Assembly: GCA_002358905.1 (NCBI GenBank)
Contig: DEPT01000056.1
Coordinates: 1-48,293 of the forward strand
Origin: Akkermansiaceae bacterium UBA3385
Lineage (GTDB): Bacteria > Verrucomicrobiota > Verrucomicrobiia > Verrucomicrobiales > Akkermansiaceae
Direction: 5' to 3'
DNA length: 48,293 nt
Under the pieces are notes generated by a model. It saw nothing but the letters and a program-made list of their open reading frames with translations, was not told the DNA's origin and searched no databases. The first letter of the stretch is position 1. Each line of letters starts with the position of its first letter. Positions 25,524-33,416 of this stretch are shown here, in pieces. A program made the position numbers and the translations under genes.

Positions 25524-25552
25524 TTGCAAGCAGGAAGTAAATATCATATAAT
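25524..25552 (+). promoter_or_regulatory. Predicted leaderless promoter of the 230-residue lipoprotein
   Basis: TTGCAA (25524-25529), 17 bp, perfect TATAAT (25547-25552), then 7 bp (GCGGTAT) to the ATG at 25560. The strongest -10 box in the window and the clearest leaderless case. Confidence 0.75.
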
Positions 25553-25559
25553 GCGGTAT

Positions 25560-26252
25560 ATGAATAAGCTTTCCTGCCTTATCCTTGCCGCCGGCCTGTT
25601 CTGCTCTTGCCAGCAGGCTCCCCGCAATATCATTCAAAAGGACGTTCCTATCTTCACCAAGACGACTAAGACCATCAAAATCAGACGCGGTAAAAAGATT
25701 AAACGCGAGACCATCCAGGTCAACATGGTGAGTGTCTCCGGCCCTGAAGCCAAGGAATGGGATGTGTTTGATCGTGGAGATGCAGTCATGAAATATAACA
25801 ATATGCCGGTTAAGGATAAGGAACTGCTTTTCGAAACCGTTGCCAGAACATACTACGAGCTTCCCCTGGATAACACCCTTCCCAGTGAAGTAATCAACAT
25901 CGGCATCTGGAAAGCTGTTTCAGATAAGGGCGTCGACCTTGCCTTTGGCGAGGAGCCGGCAGACTGGAATCCGTATCTCATGTACATCCACCCGATTGTC
26001 ATTGCCGAAATGACCAACTTCTTCATCAATGCCAAAGACAACAGCATCACCGATGAGGAACTGAATCAATGGCAGAAAGCCGGGTGCAACGTCATCAATT
26101 CCATTCCTGACTCCATCAGCATGGCTGCCATGCTGGCACGCCGGGCTGACCTTGAAAAGGCCGGCATCATCATTACAGAAACAGCAGAAGGGTTCAAAGC
26201 TCACACCAGCAAAGTCGACTGGCAAAAATACCGGGCAGAACACCACCAATAA
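25560..26252 (+). CDS. Lipoprotein of unknown function
   Basis: From ATG 25560 the product is 230 residues. MNKLSCLILAAGLFCSC is a lipoprotein signal with lipobox LFCSC and Cys17 as the likely lipid site. The next region is strongly basic (KTTKTIKIRRGKKIKRETIQ), and the rest is a mixed helical domain without a motif I recognise. Upstream in-frame starts (25524, 25551) are rejected: they lie within the promoter. The gene stands alone between two terminators, with its own strong promoter, so it is a monocistronic unit. Confidence 0.8.
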   Translation: MNKLSCLILAAGLFCSCQQAPRNIIQKDVPIFTKTTKTIKIRRGKKIKRETIQVNMVSVSGPEAKEWDVFDRGDAVMKYNNMPVKDKELLFETVARTYYELPLDNTLPSEVINIGIWKAVSDKGVDLAFGEEPADWNPYLMYIHPIVIAEMTNFFINAKDNSITDEELNQWQKAGCNVINSIPDSISMAAMLARRADLEKAGIIITETAEGFKAHTSKVDWQKYRAEHHQ

Positions 26253-26264
26253 AATGATATATAC

Positions 26265-26300
26265 AAAAAGCCCCGGATTACCACATCCGGGGCTTTTTTA
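26265..26300. terminator. Bidirectional terminator between convergent genes
   Basis: A 14-bp perfect stem (26265-26278 with 26285-26298), core GCCCCGGAT / ATCCGGGGC, flanked by an A-run on the left and a T-run on the right, so it can work on both strands. It ends the lipoprotein gene (+) and the ligase gene (-). Confidence 0.93.
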
Positions 26301-26309
26301 TCGGGAAAT

Positions 26310-27035
26310 TTATCTGCTGGGTTTGCGGCGCCCGTGAGACTCATCGTTCCACTCCGAGCTCTCATATTTCGTTCTGCAGAGTTCCTCCAGTTCCTCATTA
26401 AAACCGGAATACGGCTCTTCTCCCGCCACGATGTTCACAACAGGTGCCAGAGCCGCTGCAAGCTTCCGCTGCCAGCCTTCTGCGGGTTCGCACTGCTGGA
26501 TGAGCCCCTGATGCAGCACAGCACCCTTGAAACGTCTCTGCCCAGCACCAGCCAACTTGCGACCGGCAGCATCCACTATGTCACTCTTCACAGGGCTGGC
26601 CCAGCAGGCGCGTCCGCCATCGGGCGCATCCTCCGTCAGCAATGTGCACTGCACCCCGCTCTGCTGCAAGGCTGTTGCCAAGGCCCCGTGAATCCAGATA
26701 TACAGCTGGTCTGCGGAAGGGTACATCACCCCCTCCTGTGCAGGCAGCGTCACCGTATAGGTATGACCCATGCGGTGGTCAACAATACCGCCACCCGTCC
26801 AGCGGCGAATATATTCTTCGGCACCCGGAAAAATAGAAGAGGCCTCGGTTGCGGTATCAAAATAACCAAAACTTACAGCCGGACGGTCCCAGGTATAGAT
26901 ACGAAGCCACGACTCGGAGCGACGGGAAAGAAGCTCATCAGCAGCCATATTGCGGTACCCACTACGGGGAATGGGGTCAATCCAAAGCGTGATGGCCCCG
27001 GGGAGCACATCACGCTGTTGCGTTTGCATTTGCAT
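26310..27035 (-). CDS. Lipoate-protein ligase A-family protein
   Basis: A 241-residue member of the BPL/LplA/LipB family, which attaches lipoate or octanoate to lipoyl domains. Landmarks are NMAADELLSRR, WDRPAVSFGYFDTA, the RRWTGGGIVDH loop (the RRxxGGG substrate loop) and VDAAGRKLAGAGQRRFKGAVLHQG with the conserved Lys. The usual C-terminal accessory domain of E. coli LplA is missing, so it could be a lipoate ligase working with a separate domain, an octanoyltransferase (LipM-like) or a lipoyl amidotransferase. It is 23 bp after the pseudopilin gene on the same strand and probably shares its transcript. Confidence 0.8.
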   Translation of the reverse strand: MQMQTQQRDVLPGAITLWIDPIPRSGYRNMAADELLSRRSESWLRIYTWDRPAVSFGYFDTATEASSIFPGAEEYIRRWTGGGIVDHRMGHTYTVTLPAQEGVMYPSADQLYIWIHGALATALQQSGVQCTLLTEDAPDGGRACWASPVKSDIVDAAGRKLAGAGQRRFKGAVLHQGLIQQCEPAEGWQRKLAAALAPVVNIVAGEEPYSGFNEELEELCRTKYESSEWNDESHGRRKPSR

Positions 27036-27058
27036 AGCAAATCAGATATAAATCTATT

Positions 27059-28048
27059 TTAGAGCGGCTGAGGCACCGTAACCATTCGGGAGTACGAACG
27101 CGTATACTTAGCAAAGAAATCAGCTATCTTCCTGGGAGCACGGCGGCGGCCCTGGCGAATTTGCTCCACCATAGCAACACCTTCCTCAGTCAGAACAGTA
27201 ATGGAAAGCATAGCCGAAACGATGCGTGCATTCTGATACGTTGCACCACCGGCTTCAATGCGGTCACCATATACCGCCACCTTGTTGGTGCGGCGGTTCG
27301 AGGCTACAATAGGCACAGTCACCACATCATAATCCACGCGTCCACGCTCAGCATCCGCCTGAGAATTGGCATAGCGAATGGTAAAGGTGATGTTCAGTTC
27401 AAGAATATTCTCGCAAAGGAAGTTCTCATTCTGGTCATCATCCGCTTCGAAGCGAACATAAGCGGACTCAAGATTATCCTTTCCGAGCAACTGCTCGAAA
27501 GTCTCACGAGGAGAAACAACATGACGGTACAGGGAGAAGAGCGGGTATACGCCCTTGTCGTTACCTTCGGCCGCCGGCATATTCAGAATCTGGTCACGAT
27601 ACATCAAGCGGTAACCAATGGCGTTCACATCGCCTTGTGTATCGCGGTTATGAGCACGGGCTTCACGGTAATTCTTACGCAGGGAAGGGCTGGAGCTCAC
27701 CGAAGGATTGCGATCGGGAGCACAGGCAAAGAACACGCACTGAGCCGACCGAGGAATGTTAAGTCCCTTGGGCACGTTGTCCATATTCTGGTCGGCCTTG
27801 GCAAAAAGCCACTGGTACTTGTTATCATACCCGCGCATCTGAAAAGACTCAAAATCCCGACTGATTGTCTGCAAAGCCACGCGGGAACGGGTTGAAGTGC
27901 TCACGTCCTCACTGACGGCTCTCCACAAGTCGATACTCTGGTTGGTCAGCTGCATGATAACCACCACCAACATACCGGTAATGGCCATTGCAGTCATCAA
28001 CTCAATCAACGTGAAACCACGGCGATAACTATTTTTTCCAAGTTTCAT
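27059..28048 (-). CDS. Pseudopilin-like protein (prepilin-type N-terminus), third of cassette
   Basis: A 329-residue protein with a class III signal: short basic leader, then RRG-FTLIELMTAMAITGMLVVVI, with cleavage expected after Gly and Glu at +5. The long C-terminal domain starts with a helix (SIDLWRAVSEDVSTSTRSRV) and goes on with beta-rich sequence. Layout and length resemble the Verrucomicrobia-specific cassette protein C family. The open frame begins with TTG four codons earlier; the ATG at 28048 is preferred. It is the third of three pseudopilin-like genes with gaps of 25 and 30 bp. No prepilin peptidase or assembly ATPase is in the window. Confidence 0.82.
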   Translation of the reverse strand: MKLGKNSYRRGFTLIELMTAMAITGMLVVVIMQLTNQSIDLWRAVSEDVSTSTRSRVALQTISRDFESFQMRGYDNKYQWLFAKADQNMDNVPKGLNIPRSAQCVFFACAPDRNPSVSSSPSLRKNYREARAHNRDTQGDVNAIGYRLMYRDQILNMPAAEGNDKGVYPLFSLYRHVVSPRETFEQLLGKDNLESAYVRFEADDDQNENFLCENILELNITFTIRYANSQADAERGRVDYDVVTVPIVASNRRTNKVAVYGDRIEAGGATYQNARIVSAMLSITVLTEEGVAMVEQIRQGRRRAPRKIADFFAKYTRSYSRMVTVPQPL

Positions 28049-28078
28049 GATTAAATCCAAGAGGAAAAGGGTGCTATA

Positions 28079-28828
28079 TCAACGGCGGAAAGAAAGGTTT
28101 GCGGAAAAGAGCGGACGCCCCAGCTTCTTCCAGTTTTTTCCCTTGTAACGTGCCGGATTGGGAGGAGACATGTGGTAGAACTCCGCGCGGCAGAAAAGCG
28201 CACCGCCCCACGCATCCCTCTGTCCGGACTGGGAAACATACTGCTCCGGCGAAGTAGCCTTGCTGACGACGCCGGGAGACCCCGTCATGCGGTACTCACC
28301 ATCACTCTTAAGCTCCAGCTGGGTCATCTTGACAAGGAATACAGGCCCCACCGCATCACGGATATCATCGCGGTGCACCGGGTCATCCATGGGGCATGCA
28401 ATAGACACGAGCTGCACATCCTTGCCAGGCACACTCTTACCCGCCGGCACTGCGGGATATGTACCATCCTTGCGAACAGGCTTGGATAAATCCGCGCGGT
28501 ATGAGAAGACCACAATGGCACTGCTGGGTTGGGAGGTCTTACGCAACCAGTGGAAGCCCTTATCGAACGTACTCAGATACTGATTCTCACTGGATGAGGT
28601 GGCTCCGCTATCGGCCATTTCGTCTGCACGCAACATGCTGAGCTCTGCACGCAGAATACCCGTAATACGCTCAGACTCCTGACGAGTCAGAGCCTGACGC
28701 ACCAATCCGCGGGCAGGAACGAACACTGTCAGGAAAATGGAGAGCAACACACCCACCAGCGCGATTGCCAGCAGAGTTTCCATGAGAGTAAAACCACGCA
28801 GACTGCGGGACATATGTACTTTTTTCAT
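28079..28828 (-). CDS. Pseudopilin-like protein, second of cassette
   Basis: From ATG 28828 it has 249 residues. MKKVHMSRSLRG-FTLMETLLAIALVGVLL is a class III signal with Glu at +5. A helix with Arg and Glu follows (RQALTRQESERITGILRAEL), then a mixed domain with possible disulfide Cys. The ATG at 28813 is also possible and leaves a shorter leader; a start at 28864 gives an unusually long leader. It lies between two other pseudopilin-like genes in one orientation. Confidence 0.78.
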   Translation of the reverse strand: MKKVHMSRSLRGFTLMETLLAIALVGVLLSIFLTVFVPARGLVRQALTRQESERITGILRAELSMLRADEMADSGATSSSENQYLSTFDKGFHWLRKTSQPSSAIVVFSYRADLSKPVRKDGTYPAVPAGKSVPGKDVQLVSIACPMDDPVHRDDIRDAVGPVFLVKMTQLELKSDGEYRMTGSPGVVSKATSPEQYVSQSGQRDAWGGALFCRAEFYHMSPPNPARYKGKNWKKLGRPLFSANLSFRR

Positions 28829-28853
28829 ATCAGCAGTAATATAATCTTTGCAA

Positions 28854-29609
28854 TTATTGCACATCGCGGAATACGTGATGATCTGTGCGCAGAAGGCTCA
28901 CATCGCCCGAAGGCCACAGGCAGATACCCTTTGCACCTGCAGGACGCACCTCACGACCATCTTTGATGGTATCACGAGGTACAATACCATCTGCAGCATT
29001 ACGCCCCTTGCCCGGGCGGCCGTTGATGAGCACAAGACGCTGCGGACACGTCAAGTTAAGCGGGTCTGCCATGGGTGCGACAAAACGCCCCTTTTCATCA
29101 AACTCCACATAGTAGATTCTGGTCTGCCCACGCCCGGGCAGACGAGTCACACCCTGCCCGATCATGGAGCCTACCGCGCCGTCTTCTCTTGGCAGCGGCT
29201 TACTGTATGTGGGAGAGAAGAATACACCAGGGGGCAGAGTTACACCGGAAGAGGTAGATACCCACTTGCCGTCCTCCGCTACATTAGTTCCGTCAAATGC
29301 ATCATTCTTGCCATTTCCCTTGCGGAAAACCTGAACCGTCATGTAACGAAGATGCACTGTGTCTGCAGAATTATCCTTCGGATCTGCCAGAATAATCAGG
29401 CGGGCGTATGTATCATTCCCCTGTGCCGTGGCTCGCGCCTCTGTCACCAGGGATTCGAGCATCTCCACACCGGACTCAATGCCACGCCCCTTACCGGCAT
29501 CCCTGAGCACCCCCGCGGCCATTGTCATCACAACACCGAGGATGGCTATCACCACGAGGAGTTCCACCAATGTGAAACCCTTCTTTTTCTGACAGGAAAT
29601 CTTCTTCAT
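28854..29609 (-). CDS. Pseudopilin-like protein, first of cassette (cassette protein D-like)
   Basis: From ATG 29609 it has 251 residues: MKKISCQKKKG-FTLVELLVVIAILGVVMT is a textbook class III signal. The next part (SGVEMLESLVTEARATAQGN and ARLIILADPKDN) resembles the verrucomicrobial cassette protein D family, as far as I recall it. The frame extends 22 codons upstream to 29675, but a TTGATG-17-TATGAA promoter lies in that part, favouring 29609 or 29615. It heads the run of three pseudopilin-like genes and the ligase, and is divergent from uppP. Confidence 0.8.
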   Translation of the reverse strand: MKKISCQKKKGFTLVELLVVIAILGVVMTMAAGVLRDAGKGRGIESGVEMLESLVTEARATAQGNDTYARLIILADPKDNSADTVHLRYMTVQVFRKGNGKNDAFDGTNVAEDGKWVSTSSGVTLPPGVFFSPTYSKPLPREDGAVGSMIGQGVTRLPGRGQTRIYYVEFDEKGRFVAPMADPLNLTCPQRLVLINGRPGKGRNAADGIVPRDTIKDGREVRPAGAKGICLWPSGDVSLLRTDHHVFRDVQ

Positions 29610-29646
29610 ATCCATTGCAAACGCTGCACGCGAAATTCCGACACTA

Positions 29647-29675
29647 TTCATAGCAGTTTTTCGACGCTTCATCAA
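29647..29675 (-). promoter_or_regulatory. Possible promoter of the pseudopilin cassette
   Basis: Minus strand: TTGATG (29675-29670), 17 bp, TATGAA (29652-29647). It would give a leader of about 30 nt to the ATG at 29609. Confidence 0.4.
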
Positions 29676-29724
29676 TCTTTTTTTGCTGATGCCAGTCTTT
29701 TATGTCCTCTTTTTCGTTTTAAGG

Positions 29725-29753
29725 TTGACCTTTTGCATAAAATAGAGTACATG
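29725..29753 (+). promoter_or_regulatory. Possible promoter of uppP
   Basis: TTGACC (29725-29730), 17 bp, a weak TACATG (29748-29753), then 10 bp to the ATG at 29764. The -35 is good; the -10 is poor. Confidence 0.4.
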
Positions 29754-29763
29754 AGCATGCGCT

Positions 29764-30594
29764 ATGACCATTCTGCAATCCCTTATACTTGGCTTGGTTG
29801 AAGGCCTCACGGAATACCTTCCAGTAAGCTCTACCGGCCACCTTATTGTCACGCAGTATCTGCTGGGATTAAAAGAATCCGATGCACTGAACGCCTACTC
29901 CGTATGCATTCAGATTGGCGCCATATTAGCAGTTCTTCACCTGTATTTTGCCCGTGTGCGCGAAATGTGCCGCGGATTATTCGGGCAAAGCCCTACCGGG
30001 CTCAGATTATCCATCAACATTCTGTTGGGCTTCCTGCCGGCCATGGTCATCGGATTCCTGCTGGCCAAGCCGATTAAGAACTATCTTTTCAATGCAGAAA
30101 CTGTGCTCATCACCTGGGCGCTGGGGGGCATTGTCATTCTGCTTTACGTTCGGCACAGTCTGAAATGCGGCAAGGAAAATGCGAAGAGAGGAATCGAGCT
30201 GGAGGAGATGAACTGGAAACAAGCCCTTACCGTTGGGTTCATGCAGTGCATTGCCATGTGCCCGGGCACCAGCAGAAGCCTCATGACCATGCTGGGCGGA
30301 CTCATGGTCGGTTTAAGCATGGCTGCCGCCGTAGAATTCAGCTTCCTTCTTGGCCTCATAACACTAAGTGCAGCGACCGCATACGATTTCCTTAAATATG
30401 GTGATTCCATGATATCCGAGCTCGGATGGGGACCCATGCTGGCTGGCACATTCATGTCCTGGCTGAGCGCAGTAGTCGCTGTGAAATGGATGGTCAATTA
30501 CCTCAAGAAGCACGGTTTATCCTTGTTCGGGTGGTATCGCATAGCCGCAGCTGTGGTCATGCTTGTGATGATTCTCCACGGACTTCAGGTATAA
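29764..30594 (+). CDS. uppP: Undecaprenyl-diphosphatase
   Basis: A 276-residue membrane enzyme (UppP/BacA) that removes a phosphate from undecaprenyl diphosphate, recycling the lipid carrier of peptidoglycan and O-antigen and giving bacitracin tolerance. The signatures are LGLVEGLTEYLPVSSTGHLI (Glu-rich motif 1 with Ser and His) and the second motif MCPGTSRSLMTMLGGLMVG with Pro-Gly-x-Ser-Arg-Ser. About eight hydrophobic segments are seen, and the size is normal. It is followed by lepB after 63 bp. Confidence 0.96.
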   Translation: MTILQSLILGLVEGLTEYLPVSSTGHLIVTQYLLGLKESDALNAYSVCIQIGAILAVLHLYFARVREMCRGLFGQSPTGLRLSINILLGFLPAMVIGFLLAKPIKNYLFNAETVLITWALGGIVILLYVRHSLKCGKENAKRGIELEEMNWKQALTVGFMQCIAMCPGTSRSLMTMLGGLMVGLSMAAAVEFSFLLGLITLSAATAYDFLKYGDSMISELGWGPMLAGTFMSWLSAVVAVKWMVNYLKKHGLSLFGWYRIAAAVVMLVMILHGLQV

Positions 30595-30657
30595 TCTGCG
30601 CACTTTCTTCTTTTCTTCCGTGTGCAATAATGTAAAATACAGAGAGCTCTTCCACAC

Positions 30658-31905
30658 ATGAAACAACTCAAGTCTATTCTGTTCTGGCTTCTGGACAACG
30701 CACTGGCATGGTTCACCCCTGCATGGCGCCGCAATAGTCGTGAAACCATAGCGGCGCTGAACCGTTTCACCAATTACAATCTCCATAGCCTGGATACAGA
30801 AAAACTGGAGCTCTGCGCTGAGCACAAAGAAAAGCTCCAGGCTGCCCTTCTGCGTTGGGACAAGGAAGAGTGCAACCGACTGATAAAACTGGTGGATGTG
30901 CAGTGCAGCCCGATGCCGGGATTCAAACGCAACGCCGTTGTTGAAATGGTGGAGTCGTTCTTCGTCATCATGGTCATCTTCCTTGGGCTGCGCACATACT
31001 ATGTGCAGCCGTTCCGTATTCCCACCGGCTCCATGCAGCCCTCACTGAACGGCATTATTGTGCATCCGGTGGAGGAAATTCCCAGCTGGGGCAAACAGGC
31101 ATGGGACATGTTAACCCTCGGCAGTTCCTATGTAGAAGCAAAAGCTGAAGCGGATATTACACTCAGAGATATAACTGAGAGGCCGAAATACCTCCTGTTT
31201 ACCGAAACCATCCTGAAGTTCAGTGATGGAAGCGAAGTATCCATTCCCTCAGCGCAAGGAGCGGTCCTGCAGTATCTCAAATCACAGGGCAAATACATCG
31301 ATTCACCGAACGGAGCCCGACTCGCCAGCTTCAAGAAGGGGGAAACCATTGTGCGCGCCCGGGTGGATGCCGGCGACATGATTCTCGTAAACCGCCTGGC
31401 CTACCATTTCCGCAAACCTGAACGCGGGGAAACATTCGTATTCGATACCAGAGGCATCAACACCTCCATGCAGCAGGGATTCTCCCTGCGCATGAACGAC
31501 CAGATGAACGGGACCCATTATATCAAGCGCCTCTGTGGTCTGCCGGGCGACAAGCTCCAGATCATCAAACCAGAAAAGGCAGGTTCTCCGACGCTGCTCA
31601 TCAACGACAAGGTGCCCGAAGAAGCAACTATCGCCCGCGTTTCGACCGGGACAGAGCCCTATAATAAGGAAGGTTACCAGGGAGTCCCCGCCGGAGGATA
31701 CATGAAAGTATTCATGACGGATAAAGCCCCGGTTTACCTTCAAACACCGGCAGACCCCAATCTTCATGAATATGTAGCACTGGGAGACAATACAACAAAT
31801 TCCCTGGACTCCCGGTACTGGGGACCCGTTCATCAGTTCAACATCATTGGGCCGGCATCTTTCACCCTGTGGCCATTTACCTCTCATTGGGGTACAATTG
31901 ATTAA
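30658..31905 (+). CDS. lepB: Signal peptidase I with large insert and Arg at the catalytic Lys position
   Basis: A 415-residue S26 peptidase that should cut signal peptides of exported proteins. A cytoplasmic N-terminal part of about 95 residues precedes one membrane anchor (VVEMVESFFVIMVIFLGLRT). Box B with the nucleophile is RIPTGSMQPSL (Ser125). Box D, usually with the general-base Lys, reads GDMILVNRLAYHFRKPERGE, with Arg246 in its place (codon CGC, checked). Boxes C/E are YIKRLCGLPGDKL and LGDNTTNSLDSRYWGP. About 115 residues separate boxes B and D, where only about 55 is usual in E. coli. All other boxes are intact, so it is not a decayed gene. It is 15 bp upstream of the squalene/phytoene synthase gene. 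Confidence 0.9.
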   Translation: MKQLKSILFWLLDNALAWFTPAWRRNSRETIAALNRFTNYNLHSLDTEKLELCAEHKEKLQAALLRWDKEECNRLIKLVDVQCSPMPGFKRNAVVEMVESFFVIMVIFLGLRTYYVQPFRIPTGSMQPSLNGIIVHPVEEIPSWGKQAWDMLTLGSSYVEAKAEADITLRDITERPKYLLFTETILKFSDGSEVSIPSAQGAVLQYLKSQGKYIDSPNGARLASFKKGETIVRARVDAGDMILVNRLAYHFRKPERGETFVFDTRGINTSMQQGFSLRMNDQMNGTHYIKRLCGLPGDKLQIIKPEKAGSPTLLINDKVPEEATIARVSTGTEPYNKEGYQGVPAGGYMKVFMTDKAPVYLQTPADPNLHEYVALGDNTTNSLDSRYWGPVHQFNIIGPASFTLWPFTSHWGTID

Positions 31906-31920
31906 CCCTACATTCCCGCC

Positions 31921-32808
31921 ATGTCCGAAGCAGACACCATTACCAGCAACGCAAAGTCAAACCTGGCATTCACCCTCATGGACCTGCCGGAAGAACGCCG
32001 TCAGAACATGGCCAGACTCTATGCGTTTTGCCGCATCGTCGATGATATCGTGGATGAACCGGGCATGACCGCAGATGAACGCCATGCAGCGCTGAACCGC
32101 TGGCAGGACATCATCACCAACAACGTCTCCGCTCTACCTGGTATTGAGGAAGAAGTCCAGAAACTCGTGCTCGACATGCAGCTGGATACAGCCCCTATGA
32201 TGGAACTCATCAACGGCTGCCGCTGTGACATTGAACCACAACAACCGCGCACTCGTCAGGACCTGCTGCATTACGCATACCAGGTCGCAGCATGCGTTGG
32301 CATTACCAGCGCAGCCGTCATGGGAGCCTCCCCGGCTTCGAAGGATTATGCCATGGCACTGGGCTACGCCTTACAACTGGTCAACATTCTGCGTGACGTA
32401 GCAGAAGATTGCCGTAAGCATGGCCGGGTATACCTTCCTGCAGAAGACATGGAATTATTCGGCGTAACGGTAGACGACTTGTACAACCAGCGTTACAACT
32501 ACCGCATGCGCCAGCTTCTGGCCTACGAAGCAGCATTGGCTGAAAAGTTCTTTGGAGAAGCAGAGGAACTCTACCAGGCGATGTCTGTAGAAGACCGAAA
32601 CGCCCTTATCCCGGCACAGGCGATGAGTCTCATCTACCACACCGTGCTGGAAAAAATGCAAGCGGATGAATACCGAGTCTTCGAGCGGCGCTACAGCGTT
32701 AATAACTTCCGCAAGCTCTGGTTCCTGCTCCGCGCGCGAATCGGCACATTCGAGTTCCCGAACCTCGCAGAATGGGGCTTCCTCTACGGTGAAAAAAAGG
32801 ATTCCTGA
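31921..32808 (+). CDS. Squalene/phytoene synthase family protein
   Basis: A 295-residue prenyl-condensing enzyme of the trans-isoprenyl diphosphate synthase, head-to-head type. Both Asp-rich metal sites are present: YAFCRIVDDIVDE near residue 43 and NILRDVAEDCRKHGRVYLP in the middle. It could be one of the HpnC/HpnD pair for squalene, or a phytoene or dehydrosqualene synthase. No desaturase or hopene cyclase is in the window, so the product is open. It lies 15 bp after lepB; a weak TTGGGG-16-TACATT box pair (31887-31914) ends 6 bp before the ATG and might give an extra near-leaderless start. Confidence 0.85.
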   Translation: MSEADTITSNAKSNLAFTLMDLPEERRQNMARLYAFCRIVDDIVDEPGMTADERHAALNRWQDIITNNVSALPGIEEEVQKLVLDMQLDTAPMMELINGCRCDIEPQQPRTRQDLLHYAYQVAACVGITSAAVMGASPASKDYAMALGYALQLVNILRDVAEDCRKHGRVYLPAEDMELFGVTVDDLYNQRYNYRMRQLLAYEAALAEKFFGEAEELYQAMSVEDRNALIPAQAMSLIYHTVLEKMQADEYRVFERRYSVNNFRKLWFLLRARIGTFEFPNLAEWGFLYGEKKDS

Positions 32809-32838
32809 AATTGCCTTTTTGCTTGCATTCCACCTATC

Positions 32839-32844
32839 AGGAGG
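32839..32844 (+). promoter_or_regulatory. Strong Shine-Dalgarno sequence deciding the STAS start
   Basis: AGGAGG sits 5 bp before the ATG at 32850. It is the only clear consensus ribosome-binding site I see in the window. It favours this start over the longer frame from 32811, which would overlap the AGGAGG. Confidence 0.8.
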
Positions 32845-32849
32845 ATAGA

Positions 32850-33416
32850 ATGTCTAGTGAAACCATGACCGATTCCTCCCTTACCTACCACGAGTTCGAT
32901 GACTGTCTCTGGATTCGCTGCACCAGCCGCGGCAGTTTTGTGAACAGCCCTGCCCTCAAATCCATCTCAGAGAAGTACATGGCCCGCAATGGCAGGCTCA
33001 TCGTGGTTGATTTGGAGATATGCCCGGGTGTAGATTCCACTTTCATGGGCACTCTGGCTGGACTTGCCCGGAAAATGGCTGCACAGGGTGGTTACCTGCA
33101 AATCGCCACCCCCACCAACCGCACGAAGGCATCCATGGAAAGTCTCGGTCTGGATATGCTTCTGGATATTGACCCGGCAGATGCCGGATGGCAGGCCAAC
33201 ATCGAAGGCCGCCGCGCCCAGCTGACTCAGGGTAACAGCAAGGAAGCCACTGCCGGTAAAATGAATGAACTTGATCGCACCCGGCATGTGCTGGAGGCTC
33301 ACAACACCCTGCGTTCCATGAATCACAAGAATAATGAAACGTTCGGGTATGTGTGCGAAACGCTGGAGGAAGACCTTTTGCGGCACGAAGCAGAGCTTGA
33401 CGACAAAGACCAATGA
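32850..33416 (+). CDS. STAS-domain protein (anti-sigma-antagonist-like)
   Basis: A 188-residue protein. Residues about 10-110 form a STAS domain as in SpoIIAA/RsbV: a first strand CLWIRCTSRGSF, LIVVDLEICPGVDSTFMGTL with Ser at the usual phosphorylation position of the DS-(x)-G motif, then GGYLQIATPTNRTKASMESL. The C-terminal 70 residues are helical and charged. It may take part in a partner-switching circuit controlling sigma factors or envelope functions, but no kinase or phosphatase is nearby. The start is set by the AGGAGG at 32839. Its end overlaps the DUF2851 gene by 4 bp. Confidence 0.85.
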   Translation: MSSETMTDSSLTYHEFDDCLWIRCTSRGSFVNSPALKSISEKYMARNGRLIVVDLEICPGVDSTFMGTLAGLARKMAAQGGYLQIATPTNRTKASMESLGLDMLLDIDPADAGWQANIEGRRAQLTQGNSKEATAGKMNELDRTRHVLEAHNTLRSMNHKNNETFGYVCETLEEDLLRHEAELDDKDQ

